From Thamnaconus septentrionalis (Eukaryota > Chordata > Actinopteri > Tetraodontiformes > Monacanthidae), in contig CM020519.1 of NCBI GenBank assembly GCA_009823395.1, forward strand, positions 2,612,001 through 2,676,000: 64,000 bases of DNA, in the 5' to 3' direction. The translations under genes and the position numbers were made by a program. The notes under the pieces were generated by a model. It did no database searches. It was given only the letters and a program-made list of their open reading frames with translations, and had not been told where the DNA came from. Positions 51,120 through 63,798 of this stretch are shown in pieces (position 1 is the stretch's first letter; every line of letters starts with the position of its first letter).

Positions 51120-52205
51120 GTCTATGAGTGGGGCTCCACCCTCCTCTCGTCCATCATCGGGTCACCAGTGGGCTTCCAGCAGCAGCTGCCTCGGCTCCAC
51201 TCGGACCTTCTCACCAGCAACTTCTGATTCTCTTTCTTGACGTGGGAACTCGTGCATTTTCGAGTCACTTCATTACCAAAACAAAATCCCTCATCACGTG
51301 GAAACACCGTGAAAATAAAGCCGTGGACAGAAGACGTGCAAACAAAAGACAAAAGATCCAGATTGAGTTGAACCCTAAAGAATGAATTTTCCTTTCTTTG
51401 TGCCCGCAGCTTCAGAAAAACGGTGAAGTTACTGTGTGCAAAACCTTGGCGAAATTGAAAATGTTCACATTTGAGACGGGGGAAAGCCTTTTTGCTCTTT
51501 CTTCTTTTCTCAGCAGTCACAATCTAAAATGTTTCTTTTTGAATCGAAGAAGAATTTTTTTTCCATTCAATTTTTTTCTCTCTCTAATTTGGACAGTTTA
51601 AGGTCAGAGAGACGTGTGTGAGACGGTAACACTCACATCTGTCGCTGTGTGTTCCAGTCGACTGAAAGCCGTCAGGAAGGAGGGAAGGAGTTCAACTCCT
51701 CCACTGAAGAATACAAACAGGTCAACATCATTTCATCATCTGACTGAAAGGGATTTTTTTTCCCTCTCTTTTTTTGTGCTCGTGTCAAGGATGTGAGCAG
51801 AGAGGAGGTCAAAGCTCCTCCCTGCTCAGGAGAAAACCATGTTTTTCTAAAAATAAATAAAAAAAAAAAAAAAATTGGAAAAAATGCGATTTTAACTTTA
51901 ACATTTTGCACTTTGAGTCGAGAAGCCAGTGGGAATCTTTCCCAAATCCTCGGGCTCTGTTTCACACGTCCACCACCTCAAACTGCAAACTGACTGCAGC
52001 AGCCTGCTGACTGGACCGACTGGACACTTAAAAATAGAATGAACAGAATTCTGCTTGAAAGTGACGGCCGGAAGAATCAAGATGCACAAATGTGGTTAAA
52101 AGGTTAAAAGTCGAGGCTCTACTTGAGTTCAGTCGAGTTTTTCATTTAGTTTGACTTTTCACTGCAACTGACTGGCCCTGACAGGTCACACTACATTCAT
52201 GAGTT

Positions 52206-52241
<36 letters not shown>

Positions 52242-52355
52242 GCTCACTGACTTGAGCAGCAGTTGTCGCTGACAGCTGCAGCCGAGCTCGGTGAGCCGGA
52301 GTCAAGTGGCTCCAAATAGCCGTCGTTCTGCTCATTCATCAGCAGCCTGCCCCCA

Positions 52356-52397
<42 letters not shown>

Positions 52398-54318
52398 CCC
52401 ACCATTCCTCACCCGCTCTGTCTGCTGCTGCTGCTGGAGAGAAGTTCACGTCTCTCTTGTCCGAGGAGCCGTGTTCATGGAGTTCACGGAGCTCCGGAAG
52501 GTCCCGCGTTGCACAAAGTCCGAGTCTCCAGACTGACAGCCAATGAAAAGTCTGTTCTGGGACTCTGGCCCCTGTGTGATGTCACAAAGGGGCCAGTTGT
52601 GTTGGCTCCGCCCCTCACAACTCCCCCGTCAGTCCGTCTTTGCTTTTATTGGACAATTGATGGTGCACGACTGCTGTGGCAGGCAGCAGGATGATGCTGG
52701 AATTCCTCCAACTGACTTCCCAACCTACAGTTCCAGATTTTTCCAATGAATAAGCTCGAAAATGGATGTTTTGTTTTCACGGAAATAAGCTAAATTATGA
52801 CAAACATTCTATTTGTCATAATTGGACCTGCTGATTGGACCTGCTGATTGGATTGAAGTGCAAAAGTGACTTATTTTTTCGGATTCATCCCCTCGTTGAT
52901 TTTTTTTTCTTCAGAAGGTCGACTGAAGGTCGTGCGATTCAGAAGTGACAAACGGCGACTGACGAGTTCTTTCTTTGCATCTCTTTACGCCGAAGTGATG
53001 ATGAAAGCAGATTAGATGATTAAATGGGGGCGGAGTCAATCAAAATCATTCATCTGCGTCACTTCCACTGTCGTGAAAGCACTGCAACAAAGTCAAGCCG
53101 AGCTCGGAAACGTACAGAAAAGACAAAACTCCTGAATCATCACCACATTTTCTTTTGTCCGTCACGCCAGCGGTGAACCTCAGTCCACCAGCGCTGGTCT
53201 GGCGTCCAGCTTCACAGCAGCTGCTGAGAGTTCTTACACAGTTTGGAATCAGGCGGCACAGAAGTAACGAGAAACACCAGGCGCGAAATGGGAATTTGAC
53301 AATAAAACTACAAAAAACAAAAAAAAAAATCTGTTTTTAGATTCAGATAAAGAAAATAAATATCTGCCCTCGTGTTTTTCTTTTTTGCTCCTAACGAGCT
53401 TGAATATTTACATGGAGAGCAGGTCCAGTAGTGACGAGGCGGGCAGCCCACCAGCAGAAACATCGCAGCTGCTTCGCGAAACACGAGAAACGAAACAAAA
53501 GAAAGCAAAAAAAAAAAAAGAATACAGATGAACACACTTTCCTCGCAATATGCCGTCTTACCACTAGATGCCGCTGAACCTAACGAACCGGGGCCCTTTA
53601 AATATTGACTTTAGAACAACGACAATGACAAAAAAAAGAAAAAGAAAAAAGAAACACCAAAGTGAAAAAGGATTTAAATTAAACTTTACAGCGTCACGTT
53701 CACAGAGTCCAGGCGTCTCCGGCTCTCCTGCGTCTGTCACACGGCTGCAGCGGCCGCCTCCCGTCCAGCCATAACACTCCCAGCGCCGTCTGCAGCCCAG
53801 TTGTCCGGCCAGGAAGGAACCTGCCAAGTCCTCCCAGCCTTTGGGAACACATGTGTCTCTGTCCGTCTCTCCGTCCCAAGAGTTCTCTGGGCTTTTTTTT
53901 TCTTTTTCTTCCTTTCTCTCTTTGTTTTCAATTCTTTTGACTTCCCTCCAAATCGTTAATGTTGTCCTTCAGTCCCTCCTTCCCTTCATCCCTCCCTCCA
54001 TTCGTCCGTGCCTGTGTCAGAAGAGTTCTTCCGCCTCTCGCTTTTGTTTGTTTTTTTGAGTCTTTGCATCCACGCGCAGCACATTTTTTTTCTTTTAGCT
54101 GCCGCTGCTGCAAAGTCCGCCGTAACACCGGGCTGCAATCGGACCAGAAGCCCGTTACAGCGCAACATCTCAGCAGCAGCAACGGCAGCGACGGGGCAGA
54201 GCAGCGAAGAGTGGGGGTGGGGGGGAGAAAAATGCTAGAGCTGAAGGAGAGGAGCGGGAGAAGGAGGTGGAGGTGCAAGAGGAGTAGCAGCGTAGAGGTC
54301 AGCAGAGGTCAGCAGTCT
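51120..54318. other. vgll2: Intergenic / vgll2 downstream region
   Basis: No separate gene supported. Includes (GT)n at about 52205-52242, (CA)n at 52362-52394 and one dispersed-repeat fragment near 52572. The part next to 54319 should be vgll2 3' UTR on the minus strand. I could not pick a convincing polyadenylation signal. Confidence 0.45.
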
Positions 54319-54362
54319 CTAAAACCAATACAAGTCCTTGCTCTTCTCCTGCGCCTGCAGAC
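54319..54362 (-). other. vgll2: vgll2 terminal micro-exon
   Basis: 44 bp: two bases complete the Gly codon split by the previous intron, followed by 13 codons (LQAQEKSKDLYWF) ending in TAG at 54321-54319. The acceptor has the pyrimidine-rich CCGTCCTGTCCTCTCAG. It was recognised because exon 3 would otherwise run past a good donor (CAG|GTATCC at 55727/55726) into an unrelated tail. Confidence 0.85.
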
Positions 54363-56252
54363 CTGAGAGGACAGGACGGAAGATCAGGGAAGACAGAGGG
54401 AGGGAGAGAGGGGAAAAAAAGGAGGGAGATTAGGGAAAGAGGAGAAGAAGAAGCAGGAGAAGTGCAAAAAACGTGTTGTTGGTAAAAGTAGCAGCAGTGG
54501 GGGGAGGAGGAGGAGGAGGAGGAGGAGGAAACGCCTGAAGGCAGCGCGCAGGAATGAAAGAGGGACGGAGAGGAGAAGCTGACAGCTGGTGTGAAGGTGC
54601 CGACTGACGGCCGCTTTGTTGCTTTAAAGCACTCGTGGTAAGTTGATCCGAGGCGACAAAAAAAGGAAAAAGAAAAGGGGGGAAAAGGAAATCTGTTCCG
54701 TTTCCTTTAAAGCGATAGTTTGCCCCAAAATTGATCATTTTTCTCCATGGTGACATTTTTCTGCCCCGTGTGGCCATTCTGGAGTTTCACAGAGAGGAAC
54801 ACGACACGCGTGAACAGCGGAGAAACACAACTTTAACGTTGTGTTCTTGGCCAAAACATCCACTGATGCTGAGCCTGGTGAGGACGGCAGCACGACTTTA
54901 GCTCCTATTTTCCAGAAGATGACAAAAAAAATGACCTTGATGGAGCCGTTTTGAGAAAAAATCAGAACACTGAGACTTCCAGACACGCACCTAACACATG
55001 TTGAAAACACGGTTTCTGCCATTTAGTGCAGATTTTCCCTCCAAAGACTCCAGCAGGGCTTCCTGGAGTGACTTTATTGACAAAGTCGCAAGGTGACATT
55101 TTTCTACTGGGTGAACTTTCCCTTTAAAACTGTTCATTAGCAGCTAATTGTTGTTAAATTCTTCTTTTTTTTTTTGTTTTCAACACAAAGTTTCTTCAAA
55201 GTCTAACTGACTAGCTGAGGCGTGGTCAAACTACGGCCCGGGGTCCATATGTGGCCCGTTGAAGAAATGATATTAATAGTCAGTAAGTCATAAAATAGCT
55301 GCATTTTCTTCAGTGTTTTAAGAGTCATTTCACAAAGAGCTGCATATTGTGAGGCTTCAAAGACATATTTTGTTGCAACTTTGCTTCTGTTCATTTTCAA
55401 TTGACATTAAAGCAACAAGTTTTCTACGTATCCCATGATACTGTATGTTTTTCCTCCTATCAGGTGGGTCACCAAAACGCTCCATCCATCTGCTGCTGCT
55501 CCAGCCCCTCTGTCAAATTTCACAGCCCATTGTGGCCCCACCAGCCAAAACGTTTGCCCAGCGCTGGACTAGCTGACGTCTGACACCCAAGAGCAGCAGA
55601 ATGAATTAATAATCGCACGCCATCGCGAAACAACCCGATGAAACTAAACTCTAGATACAATCGACCACGCTCAACCCGACGCCTTCCTTCCTCACGAAGC
55701 CTCTTGGAGCGAGAAACCAAGGATACCTGCTGTGTCCATGTTGAGTCCGATCTCGGCGCCGGCGCCCGTGAAGGCGCCGCTCCATCCCGAGCCCGTCCCC
55801 GACTCGCCCTTCCCGCCAGGTCGCAGGGCGGGCGCTGGGCCCGGCACCGAGCTGCCGGCCGCCAGCCGGTGGTGCGACCGCACCGACGGCACCAGCAGGG
55901 AGCCGTAGCGCGGGTCGAACGCCTGGCCCGTACACGTCGTGGACCCCCGGCCGCGGGTACGCCGAGGTGGCGCCGCCTAGCGAGTAGTGGTGGTGGTGCG
56001 GGTGGTGGTGCGGGTGGTGGTGGTGGTGGTGGTGCGGGTGGGACGGGTGCCAGGCGTCCGGGCTGGACTGGTGCAGGTGGCTGTGCAGGGACGAGTAGGG
56101 GTCTCCGGCGAAGGGAAGGTCGGCGTGGGGGGCGGAGAGGGCGCTGCCCAGGGCGGAGGAGACCGACGGCTGGTAGGAGCTGTTCCAGAAGGACGGAGGG
56201 AAACTGCGCTGGCTCATCGGGAACGAGCCGTCTGGACGCGGAGGGAGAGGGA

Positions 56253-56319
<67 letters not shown>

Positions 56320-57939
56320 ACCACCGTCCTGCACGAGGAGATCCACAGAGTCAAACTGGATTCATTGTCATTGAAGAAAAATGACGGAAAAACAGGATTG
56401 GAGTCATTTTTTCCCCCCCTAAAGTCCAAGTGGGTAAGATTTAGCGACATCTAGTGGTCACAAAGTGCCTCGCAAAAAATGTCAATTTCAATCCTTTTTA
56501 ATTTTTCTTCCACCAGCTGTGACATGAGGGTAGAAATCACTAAAAAAAAAATAATAATAATCACATGATCATAACCACAACATAGCGGCTGCCTCCAATA
56601 CAGATCCGCTGTTTATGTAGATTTAAAATATAATTATTGTCAAATTATGGCACATCAGTAATTTATACCTTCACTGACTGAAAACATGCATCTCTATATA
56701 TACTTTTCATTCCATTTCACGCACGTTACTCTTTATAAATGCTGCACGCTGAATCATTAAAGAACATCAATGCAGCTTTTGGTTGGTTTAAACATTTTCC
56801 ATTACCTGGAATGTTGCAGCAAAAAATTTTCCTCTGCAAAAAACATCTTAAATTTCATGAAGGTCGAATCAATTGAAAATATTTCGATCATTTGACAGCT
56901 GCTGATACACAACTGAAAATATTAAACTATATCCGACGCGTAGCCGAAATGTGAAGAAACCTTTTTTACCATGCAATAAAAAAATAAAATAAATCCAGAA
57001 GGTTGTTTCAGCTTAACCTGCAAACAAGATGTCAACTGAACATCCTATAAAAACTGCAAACACGTTGAACCATCAGACACTTGCGCTCTAAAAGAAAATA
57101 ACCCATCTAAATCATGTTTGGTTCTTGTTTGAGAAATTGGTCATTGCGACCAGCGGTTTGTCTCGTCCCTGATTTAAAAGAAACGGCCGAACAATCTGAT
57201 TCATTCAAGCATCCTGGATTTCCGGCAGAGTTTAAGGAACCTGGAGGAAACCTGACAGAAAGAAAAATCCACTTCACCGTCCCTGACAGACACAGCCACG
57301 GCCGTCAGTGGTGTCTCTCTTTTTTCTTTCTTTACCCTCCGGTGGGTTCTTAAAAACCCAGCAGCGAAGCAGGAAGAAAATTCAGGTCTGATTTTATTCA
57401 ACTACAATTTATTTTGTGACTCGTTTCAAACAATGAAAACCCAAAATCCAGAGCTGCAGCTGCTCGAAGAAACAAATACTGGGTCAAAAAAGTGAAAAAT
57501 AGATTTTAAAAAAAAATATATAAAACTAACTCTGTTAATTTAGAATCCTGCACTAAAAAACCCACTCACAGGCTTACAGCAGGAAAATGGATTCTGAGAT
57601 TTTTTTTTAATAGAGGAAAATAATATTTCTCTTCCTTTTCTTTTTTTTTTTTTTTTTTTTACCACAATAGAGCATGAACACACACCTCCACAATGACAAA
57701 CACTCTCTCACGCACACACACACACACACACCTCTTACGGCCTTGTGGCTGCCGGAGGGGGGGTACGCCGCCGCCGCCATGTGGCTCAGGGCTCGGCTGA
57801 AGTGCTCGTCCACCACGGCGCTGATGTCTCCTTGGAAGTAGGTGAAGAGGACGCAGCGGGAGCTCAGGTACTCGGCGCCCGGCGGCAGCTCCTTGTCCTC
57901 CTCCTCCTTGATGGGCGGGTGGGCAGGAAGGCCGAGACG

Positions 57940-57973
<34 letters not shown>

Positions 57974-58933
57974 CTGCCACTTCCATCCTGGCCGTCCTGC
58001 ATCTTGGAGTACAAGGCCAGTTTCTGGAGGAGGGAAGCAGAGGAGGAGCGCCAGTGTTGAAATGTCCTTTTTATTATCAGCTGCATGTTTTTATATTGAT
58101 CTGGTTTTTAGAAACACATCCAGAGCCCAAAATATTGATGACATCATTTATGTAATGTAAATGATTAGATTATATCATTTACATGATGGTATGTGGGATG
58201 ATATGTTTATGGTACTATATTGTTTTTTTTCATCATCTATGCCTTTTCTCCCTGTTCAAACTTGCGGTTGACCTTTTTTTTCTTTTAAATATTTTGCCAC
58301 ACAAATTGCAGGCTTTAAGAGAAATTGACTCATTTTCCCACTTTTAACAAACAGCTGCTTCTGGACCCATAAAATGTCTCAGGTGAATACAACAAAAATC
58401 TAACCGTCAACTGTTTTTTGTTAACAACAGGATTTTCCCCCCCTTCCCCACACAACGTTAATGTTGAGCACAAAGTGAGTTTTAGGCTCTATGTGAAAAA
58501 TGCCTGGATGTTGACTGAGAGTTTTTTTTTTTTTTTTTTTAAGAGAATTGTTCCTTTCCGGGTCTCGTAGAGTCCCGCACAAAACACCCGCACGACCAAA
58601 CCACGGACCCTGGTGTGACAGTGAGGAGAGAAATATTTTTTTGTAAAGTCTTAAATGACTGGAGACTAGATCAAGGCTTCAATAAGAAACTGATTAATTG
58701 TCTTTGAAATATAAAATAATTTGGACATAAAATTTAGTTGTGAAATATAAAAAGAAAAACTTTCCGAGACGAAAACAACCAAACAAACGCAGTTGAGCCT
58801 TAAAACTGAGACAGCGTTGCCTTTAACTTTCATTTCCGCTTCACAGTTTCTCCACTTTTACAGCAAGAGAAATGTAATCCGTTTACTGTGGTTTAGCTTT
58901 AAAAAGGTTGGGAAGAAAAAGTTGAATCCGTCC

Positions 58934-58967
<34 letters not shown>

Positions 58968-59320
58968 CTGAAGTTGTCTCCTGCGTAAAGCTTTACGCAG
59001 CGGATCCTTCCGAGCGCAAAAAAGAAAAGAAAAAAAATCTTTTGAAGTCCCGGTTAAAAGCGCGTTAAAAAAAAAAAAAAAAGTAAGATTCTTCCACGAT
59101 GTTAAATGAGGTATCAGAAAAGGCTGAACGATCAAGACGCCTCACTGTGTAACACGGAGTTTTTTTTTTATTTTTTTTTTTTTGTAACGCAGCGTGAAAT
59201 TTCAGCGCAATAAAGTCGTTCCAGGCAGAAACCAAGTCCTACCTGGTGGTGATAGGGGCCGTAGGAGCTGAAGTAGGGCTGAGGACCAAACACTTGGTAC
59301 ATCACATCCAGGCAGCTCAT
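54319..59320 (-). CDS. vgll2: Vestigial-like family member 2 (TEAD cofactor), with apparent frameshift in exon 3
   Basis: Nuclear cofactor that binds TEAD transcription factors and acts in skeletal muscle and craniofacial development. Four exons on the minus strand: 59320-59243 (MSCLDVMYQVFG..., 26 aa), 58023-57732, 56231-55727 and 54362-54319. Exon 2 has the Tondu domain CVLFTYFQGDISAVVDEHF with the TEAD-contacting VxxHF, preceded by a poly-Gly run and an acidic PIKEEEDKE. Exon 3 has DGSFPMSQRSFPPSFWNS and a His-rich stretch. The last exon encodes LQAQEKSKDLYWF and stop. The length would be about 305 aa, near human VGLL2 (317), but one surplus base at about 55922-55923 breaks the frame in exon 3. 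Splice phases fit only if that base is ignored, which points to an assembly error or recent mutation. Whether this is the a or b fish paralogue is unknown. Confidence 0.9.
55209..55574. mobile_element. hAT-like MITE, copy B, with perfect 8-bp target duplication
   Basis: Element 55217-55566 (350 bp) flanked by GACTAGCT at 55209-55216 and 55567-55574, the 8-bp duplication expected for hAT. Termini: GAGGCGTGGTCAAACTACGG on the left; on the right GTTTGCCCAGCGCTG, which inverts to CAGCGCTGGGCAAAC. The same family as 47461-47794 and the same orientation. It lies in vgll2 intron 3. Confidence 0.88.
56241..56317. repeat. (GA)n microsatellite forming the vgll2 exon 3 pyrimidine tract
   Basis: In transcript sense this is a (CT)n tract ending about 10 bp before the acceptor at 56233-56232 (CGCGTCCAG), so it takes the place of the polypyrimidine tract. 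Confidence 0.9.
57732..58023 (-). other. vgll2: vgll2 exon 2 with Tondu (TEAD-binding) domain
   Basis: A 292-bp exon, the most conserved part of the protein. Begins KLALYSKMQ after exon 1 HHQ. A glycine run encoded by GCC/GGC trinucleotides (about 57948-57975) precedes the conserved block. The donor at 57731-57730 leads directly into a short (GT)n tract in transcript sense. Confidence 0.93.
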
Positions 59321-59429
59321 GGCGGTGCGAGTCACGGAGCGGAGCCGAGCGCCGAGTCGGGCCGCGGAGGAATCATTAATCCGGGCGGGGAAGGGCGCAG
59401 TGCGGACGGACAGCTGGAGGAGGATCCGC

Positions 59430-59605
59430 GCTGCTGCTCTGCGCTTTTAACGCGCCGGACTGCGGCCTGGCGCACTGAAGGGAGCCCCCCCACCCCCACC
59501 CTCTCCGCTCTCCACCCTCACCCCCACCACCAGCAGCAGCAGCAGCAGCAGCCGCACGTTCCAACCTCGGCTGACGCCTTCCCTCGTCCACCAATCAGAG
59601 GCCAG
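59430..59605 (-). promoter_or_regulatory. vgll2: Candidate vgll2 promoter elements
   Basis: Reading the minus strand upstream of the ATG at 59320 there is a TATA-like GCGTTAAAAGCGC near 59452-59440. About 140 bp further up is an inverted CCAAT box (plus strand CCACCAATCAGAGG near 59588-59601). Spacing and order are plausible for an RNA polymerase II promoter. No transcription start is observed. Confidence 0.35.
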
Positions 59606-61155
59606 AGATCCTGGAGGAATCATAAAGTAGATCCAGATCGACCTTGTTGGTGGTCTGAAAAACATTTATCATGTGTTAATGTCGCACATGACCGGAACAG
59701 CTCGGTCGCCTATTGCTGGCGGAACAAAGCTCCTCCCACTCGATGTTGCCGCATCAGACGGCGGCCAAATTAAAACTAAAGCTGAAACTTTGTCGCCGTC
59801 AGTTGAGCTTTTTGTTGGAATTTGACAGAAACACGCAGCTCTGCAGCCACATTACAGACCATCAGTAGCACGAACAGCATTTTGATAAAGTCTTGACTCA
59901 AGTGTGGCAAACTGAAAACAACACAGACATCTCAGACAAACGCTGTTTGCTCTATCCAAAAATAAAACAACACAACAACAACACAAACAGAAGCAACAAG
60001 CACCAAAACAGCTGTCACTGGACTCTTAAATACAGCAACACAAGGAAGCCGTTTGCAGTGCATGAAGCGCCGCACTTAAAGAATTTCACAAGTGGCATTT
60101 AGCGCTAATTGAATGAGTAAACATATCAGATCGGACCAATGAGTGGAATGCAATGATGTGAGGTCCCACAATTCCTCAGCGGCCTCCCGAATTCTGGGGG
60201 CCAAAAGGTCAAATAGTTTGCTCCCAGTTTGGGCCCGTCATTGGGGGTCAGAGGTCACCGGCAAACTGTTAGCAAGCAGCCAAACCAAAGCTAATAAACG
60301 CAAGTCTATCTATCTATCTATCTATGACTTCTGACATTGACAAAAAGGGGAGTGACTGGTTGAGTTTCTTCCGACCAAGAGGTTCACACGACGCAATGTA
60401 ACTGAGCGTGTGGTGAAAACATGAGAAACGTGCAACAATATCTCCGATGTCTCAGCGGGTTACCAGGAGTCGCTCGCTTCACCGCCAGCTCCTTGCAGCT
60501 CCAACATCAACAACAACAACAAACATTTCCAATTCTTTTTTTCAATTCTACTTCCAACAATTGCTTCCAACATATTTTTTCTTCTTCCCATCGTGGTGGT
60601 GGCATTCGCCCGTCCTTTGCCCCCCCCCGCCAGCACCCCACCCCTCCCCCTCCCCCGACAACCAGCACACCTGTTCCTGGCCACAAGTGGCTGGGAGAAA
60701 CTATTAAAGAGCCCAGAATAAGCGTCCATTGAGGAGCAGCTCGGTTCATCTGGCGGCCGCGCCGGGCGCCATCGATCGGCGGGGATGGTTGAGGCCGGCC
60801 GAGCTTCAAGCAGGAATTTTCAATCAGGGGGACCGGCAGCCGACGCTCCTGCAGCCTCCAGCCGGCAGGAAATGAATTGCGGGTGCGGCGGCGAGGGAAG
60901 GCCACGCAAAAGGCCGAGTCGGCACAAAGAGCGTCGCCTCGCCGCCGCCGCCACCGCCGCCGCCGTCTTCAACGCCTTTTCATTTGCGGCTCCGTGGCCT
61001 CCAAGCAGGAGGGTTGCAGGTTCGACTCCTGGGCCACCCCACCGTGAACTGGTGCTGGGAATCAAACTCGCAACCTTCTTGCTGCCAGGCGACGATGTGA
61101 GTGAACAGCTGCACCTCGGTCCCATGTTCTCAGGTTCAGAGCGCGTCAGTACCTC

Positions 61156-61186
<31 letters not shown>

Positions 61187-61413
61187 CTTCATTTGCAGTG
61201 TGGTGGGTTTTTTGTGTAACATTGTAACAACAAGTGTTGTCGTTTCTAAAGTCGTCTCAACTGTTGAAACTGAAACGGACCAACAGCACAAATGAAATAC
61301 AACTGTGACAGCAGCTCGTGCCAAGCACACACACACACACACCTGTCGCACAAAGAAACAATGGGGTTGTGTGTCCAGGTCTTCTTCACACTACTCCATT
61401 CATCAGCGGCAGC

Positions 61414-61453
<40 letters not shown>

Positions 61454-63759
61454 GCTCTTTGGACACGCCTGACAACCACTTCACTGGATTTATTGGAACA
61501 TTAGCGGCCAGTTTATTATTCATCCTAGATGAAATTACCTTCTTTTTTTTTTTAGAGTCAAGCAGAGAGGCGTTCAAATCTATTATTATAACCTTTGCGT
61601 GATGGTTTTTAAATTTCTGTAAATTAAAACCAACAAACCAGACACACAGTGGGGGCAAAAAAAAAGAAACGTGTTTGGCAGCCGCCGATTCTGCCAGGTG
61701 TCCCTCTTAAAAAGATGAGAGAGGTCTGTAATGTTCATCACAGGGACACTTCAAATGTGAGAAACAGAATGTAAAAAAAATAAAATAAAATATTTAGTTT
61801 TTGGAATAAATCCAGAGAAATATTTGAAATAAAATAAAACTGAAGATGCTGGAATATTTGATCCACAAACACATTATTGTAGCCAAACTTCTCATTAAAA
61901 TTATTCAAAATATGTCCCGGTTAAAACAACCAGGACATAACAACTAGTCATTTCACTAATACCGAAAAATAAATAGAATAACTTGCATAAATCCTCTTCA
62001 ATCTTCCTCTCTGCAGACTTTGCCGAGCTCTCCAGTGAGACTTTAGGAATTTGTTCGGTGCGAGATGTCAGATTCTGAAATGATCTCGGAAACGCCTCAA
62101 ATTTCATTTGCTTATGAAAAGGGTGAAAAAAATGTGGTTTGGTATTTTCTGCAGGGTCGACGAGAACCAACGGCATCCTCGAGAGCGAGGAAAAAAAAAA
62201 AAACAATCCCAGCGATGCGGCTGCTGGAAGTGAATCGGCCGCCGTCGTAAAGTTTAGCCCGGTGAACTTGACCCGCAATTCACCGGTGGGGCGGCCGCGG
62301 CCTCACTGGCGCATCTGCAAGTGAGCTGAAGACAGTAATGAGGCAGTTTGCGGGACAGCAGCCGTCCTGGCCAATCGAAAGTCGAGCACAGTGTGTGGGC
62401 CGGACTGATGGCGGCTGATGACTCCAGTTTCCTTCAAATGTCCAGCAAATATTTAAGCAAACTTTTGAAGTTCTGCTCAGAAAAAAAAAAGGGGAAAAAG
62501 TTCTGAGAAACAGATGAAAGAAAAGCAGCAGAAGATCGAAGAGATGATTTCTCTTCAAGTGCTCATCAAACAAATCCTTCAGTTTAAAAATAATCAGAGA
62601 AATAAAAGGGGCTACAGCTGAACAAATCCCTGCATGCCGGCGTTTAAATGCCTCCGGTGCGTTCAGGGGCTCCAACAGCTGCTTTGCATCAGGACGATTG
62701 TTTAACTTTGAGCACTAATTGGCCAGAAAATCAGCAAAGAATGAACAAACAACGGTGAGACGCATGTCAGTCTGCGGCGGTGGTGAAACTATTCAACGCA
62801 ACCAGCGAGGGGCGCCGTCAAACAAAAGCCGTCAGTCAACAAGGAGCAAGAAAGAAAAACACCGCCAATTAAAAAAAAAGTGAACTAGATTTATATATAT
62901 ATATATATATATATATTTGAATATATCTTTATTTATTTTTTATCTTCACAACTTTCTACACTGCAGATGGAAACTGAATTCATCAAAAATAAGACACATG
63001 TAATCATGCAGCAAAGAAAAACATGTTCAATAACTCTGAACATGCTTTTTATGAAAGGCGGCTACTTTGAAGAATTGAAATATAATGTGTGTGTGTGTGT
63101 ATGTAAAATGTAAAATTATTAATCTTGCACAATCAAAATTGTCACGTGCCACATATTTAGGAATAAGGGGCTTCCAGTGAGATTGTGACTTCATTAAAAA
63201 AGAGGTTCCACTTCAGCAGTGGTTTGATCACATCGTTGGCACCTCCTCCTCCTCCTCCTCCTCCTCCACCTCCTCCACCTCCTCCTCGGGCCCCCGGGTG
63301 CCGGGGCCTCGGCCCCTGGGGCTGCTGACAGGCCCAGCTGTCTCCTCTCCTTTGCCCTTGGCTGTCGCTCGTTAATTTCCACCAAAGGCTCCCTGAGCGA
63401 CAGCTTGGCATCATAGTGACCATACTAGGAGAAGAGGTGCTGGGCCGGACAAACACACTCGGACCAACACTCACACACACACACACACACACACACCACA
63501 TGTGCAGCGCCGCTGAGATTCTGCAGTCAAGACGGAATATTTCTCCTCAGCTTCGACTCCTCCGTCTATTATCTGTCATTTCATTTAAAACTCAGGTGTT
63601 GTTTTTTTTCCCCCTTTATTTCCTTCATTTAAAGGCACAGTGGAGATTCTCTGCCGCTGAATTCCCAGTATAATGGCGCTAAGCTATCGGTGCAGCATTC
63701 CGCCGGCTGCAGAAAGTGAGAGCGCTGAATCCCAACAATTTACTGTTTACAGCTGCCAC

Positions 63760-63798
<39 letters not shown>

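Noticed and set aside
50670..51227. Long open frames on both strands of the GGA/GGT minisatellite
   Set aside because: Composition lacks stops by chance; there is no homology, no splice context, and both strands are open.
61010..61090. tRNA-like GGTTCGACTCC and inverted GGAATCAAACTCGCAACC
   Set aside because: The two motifs cannot be folded into a cloverleaf; perhaps a repeat remnant, too weak to annotate.
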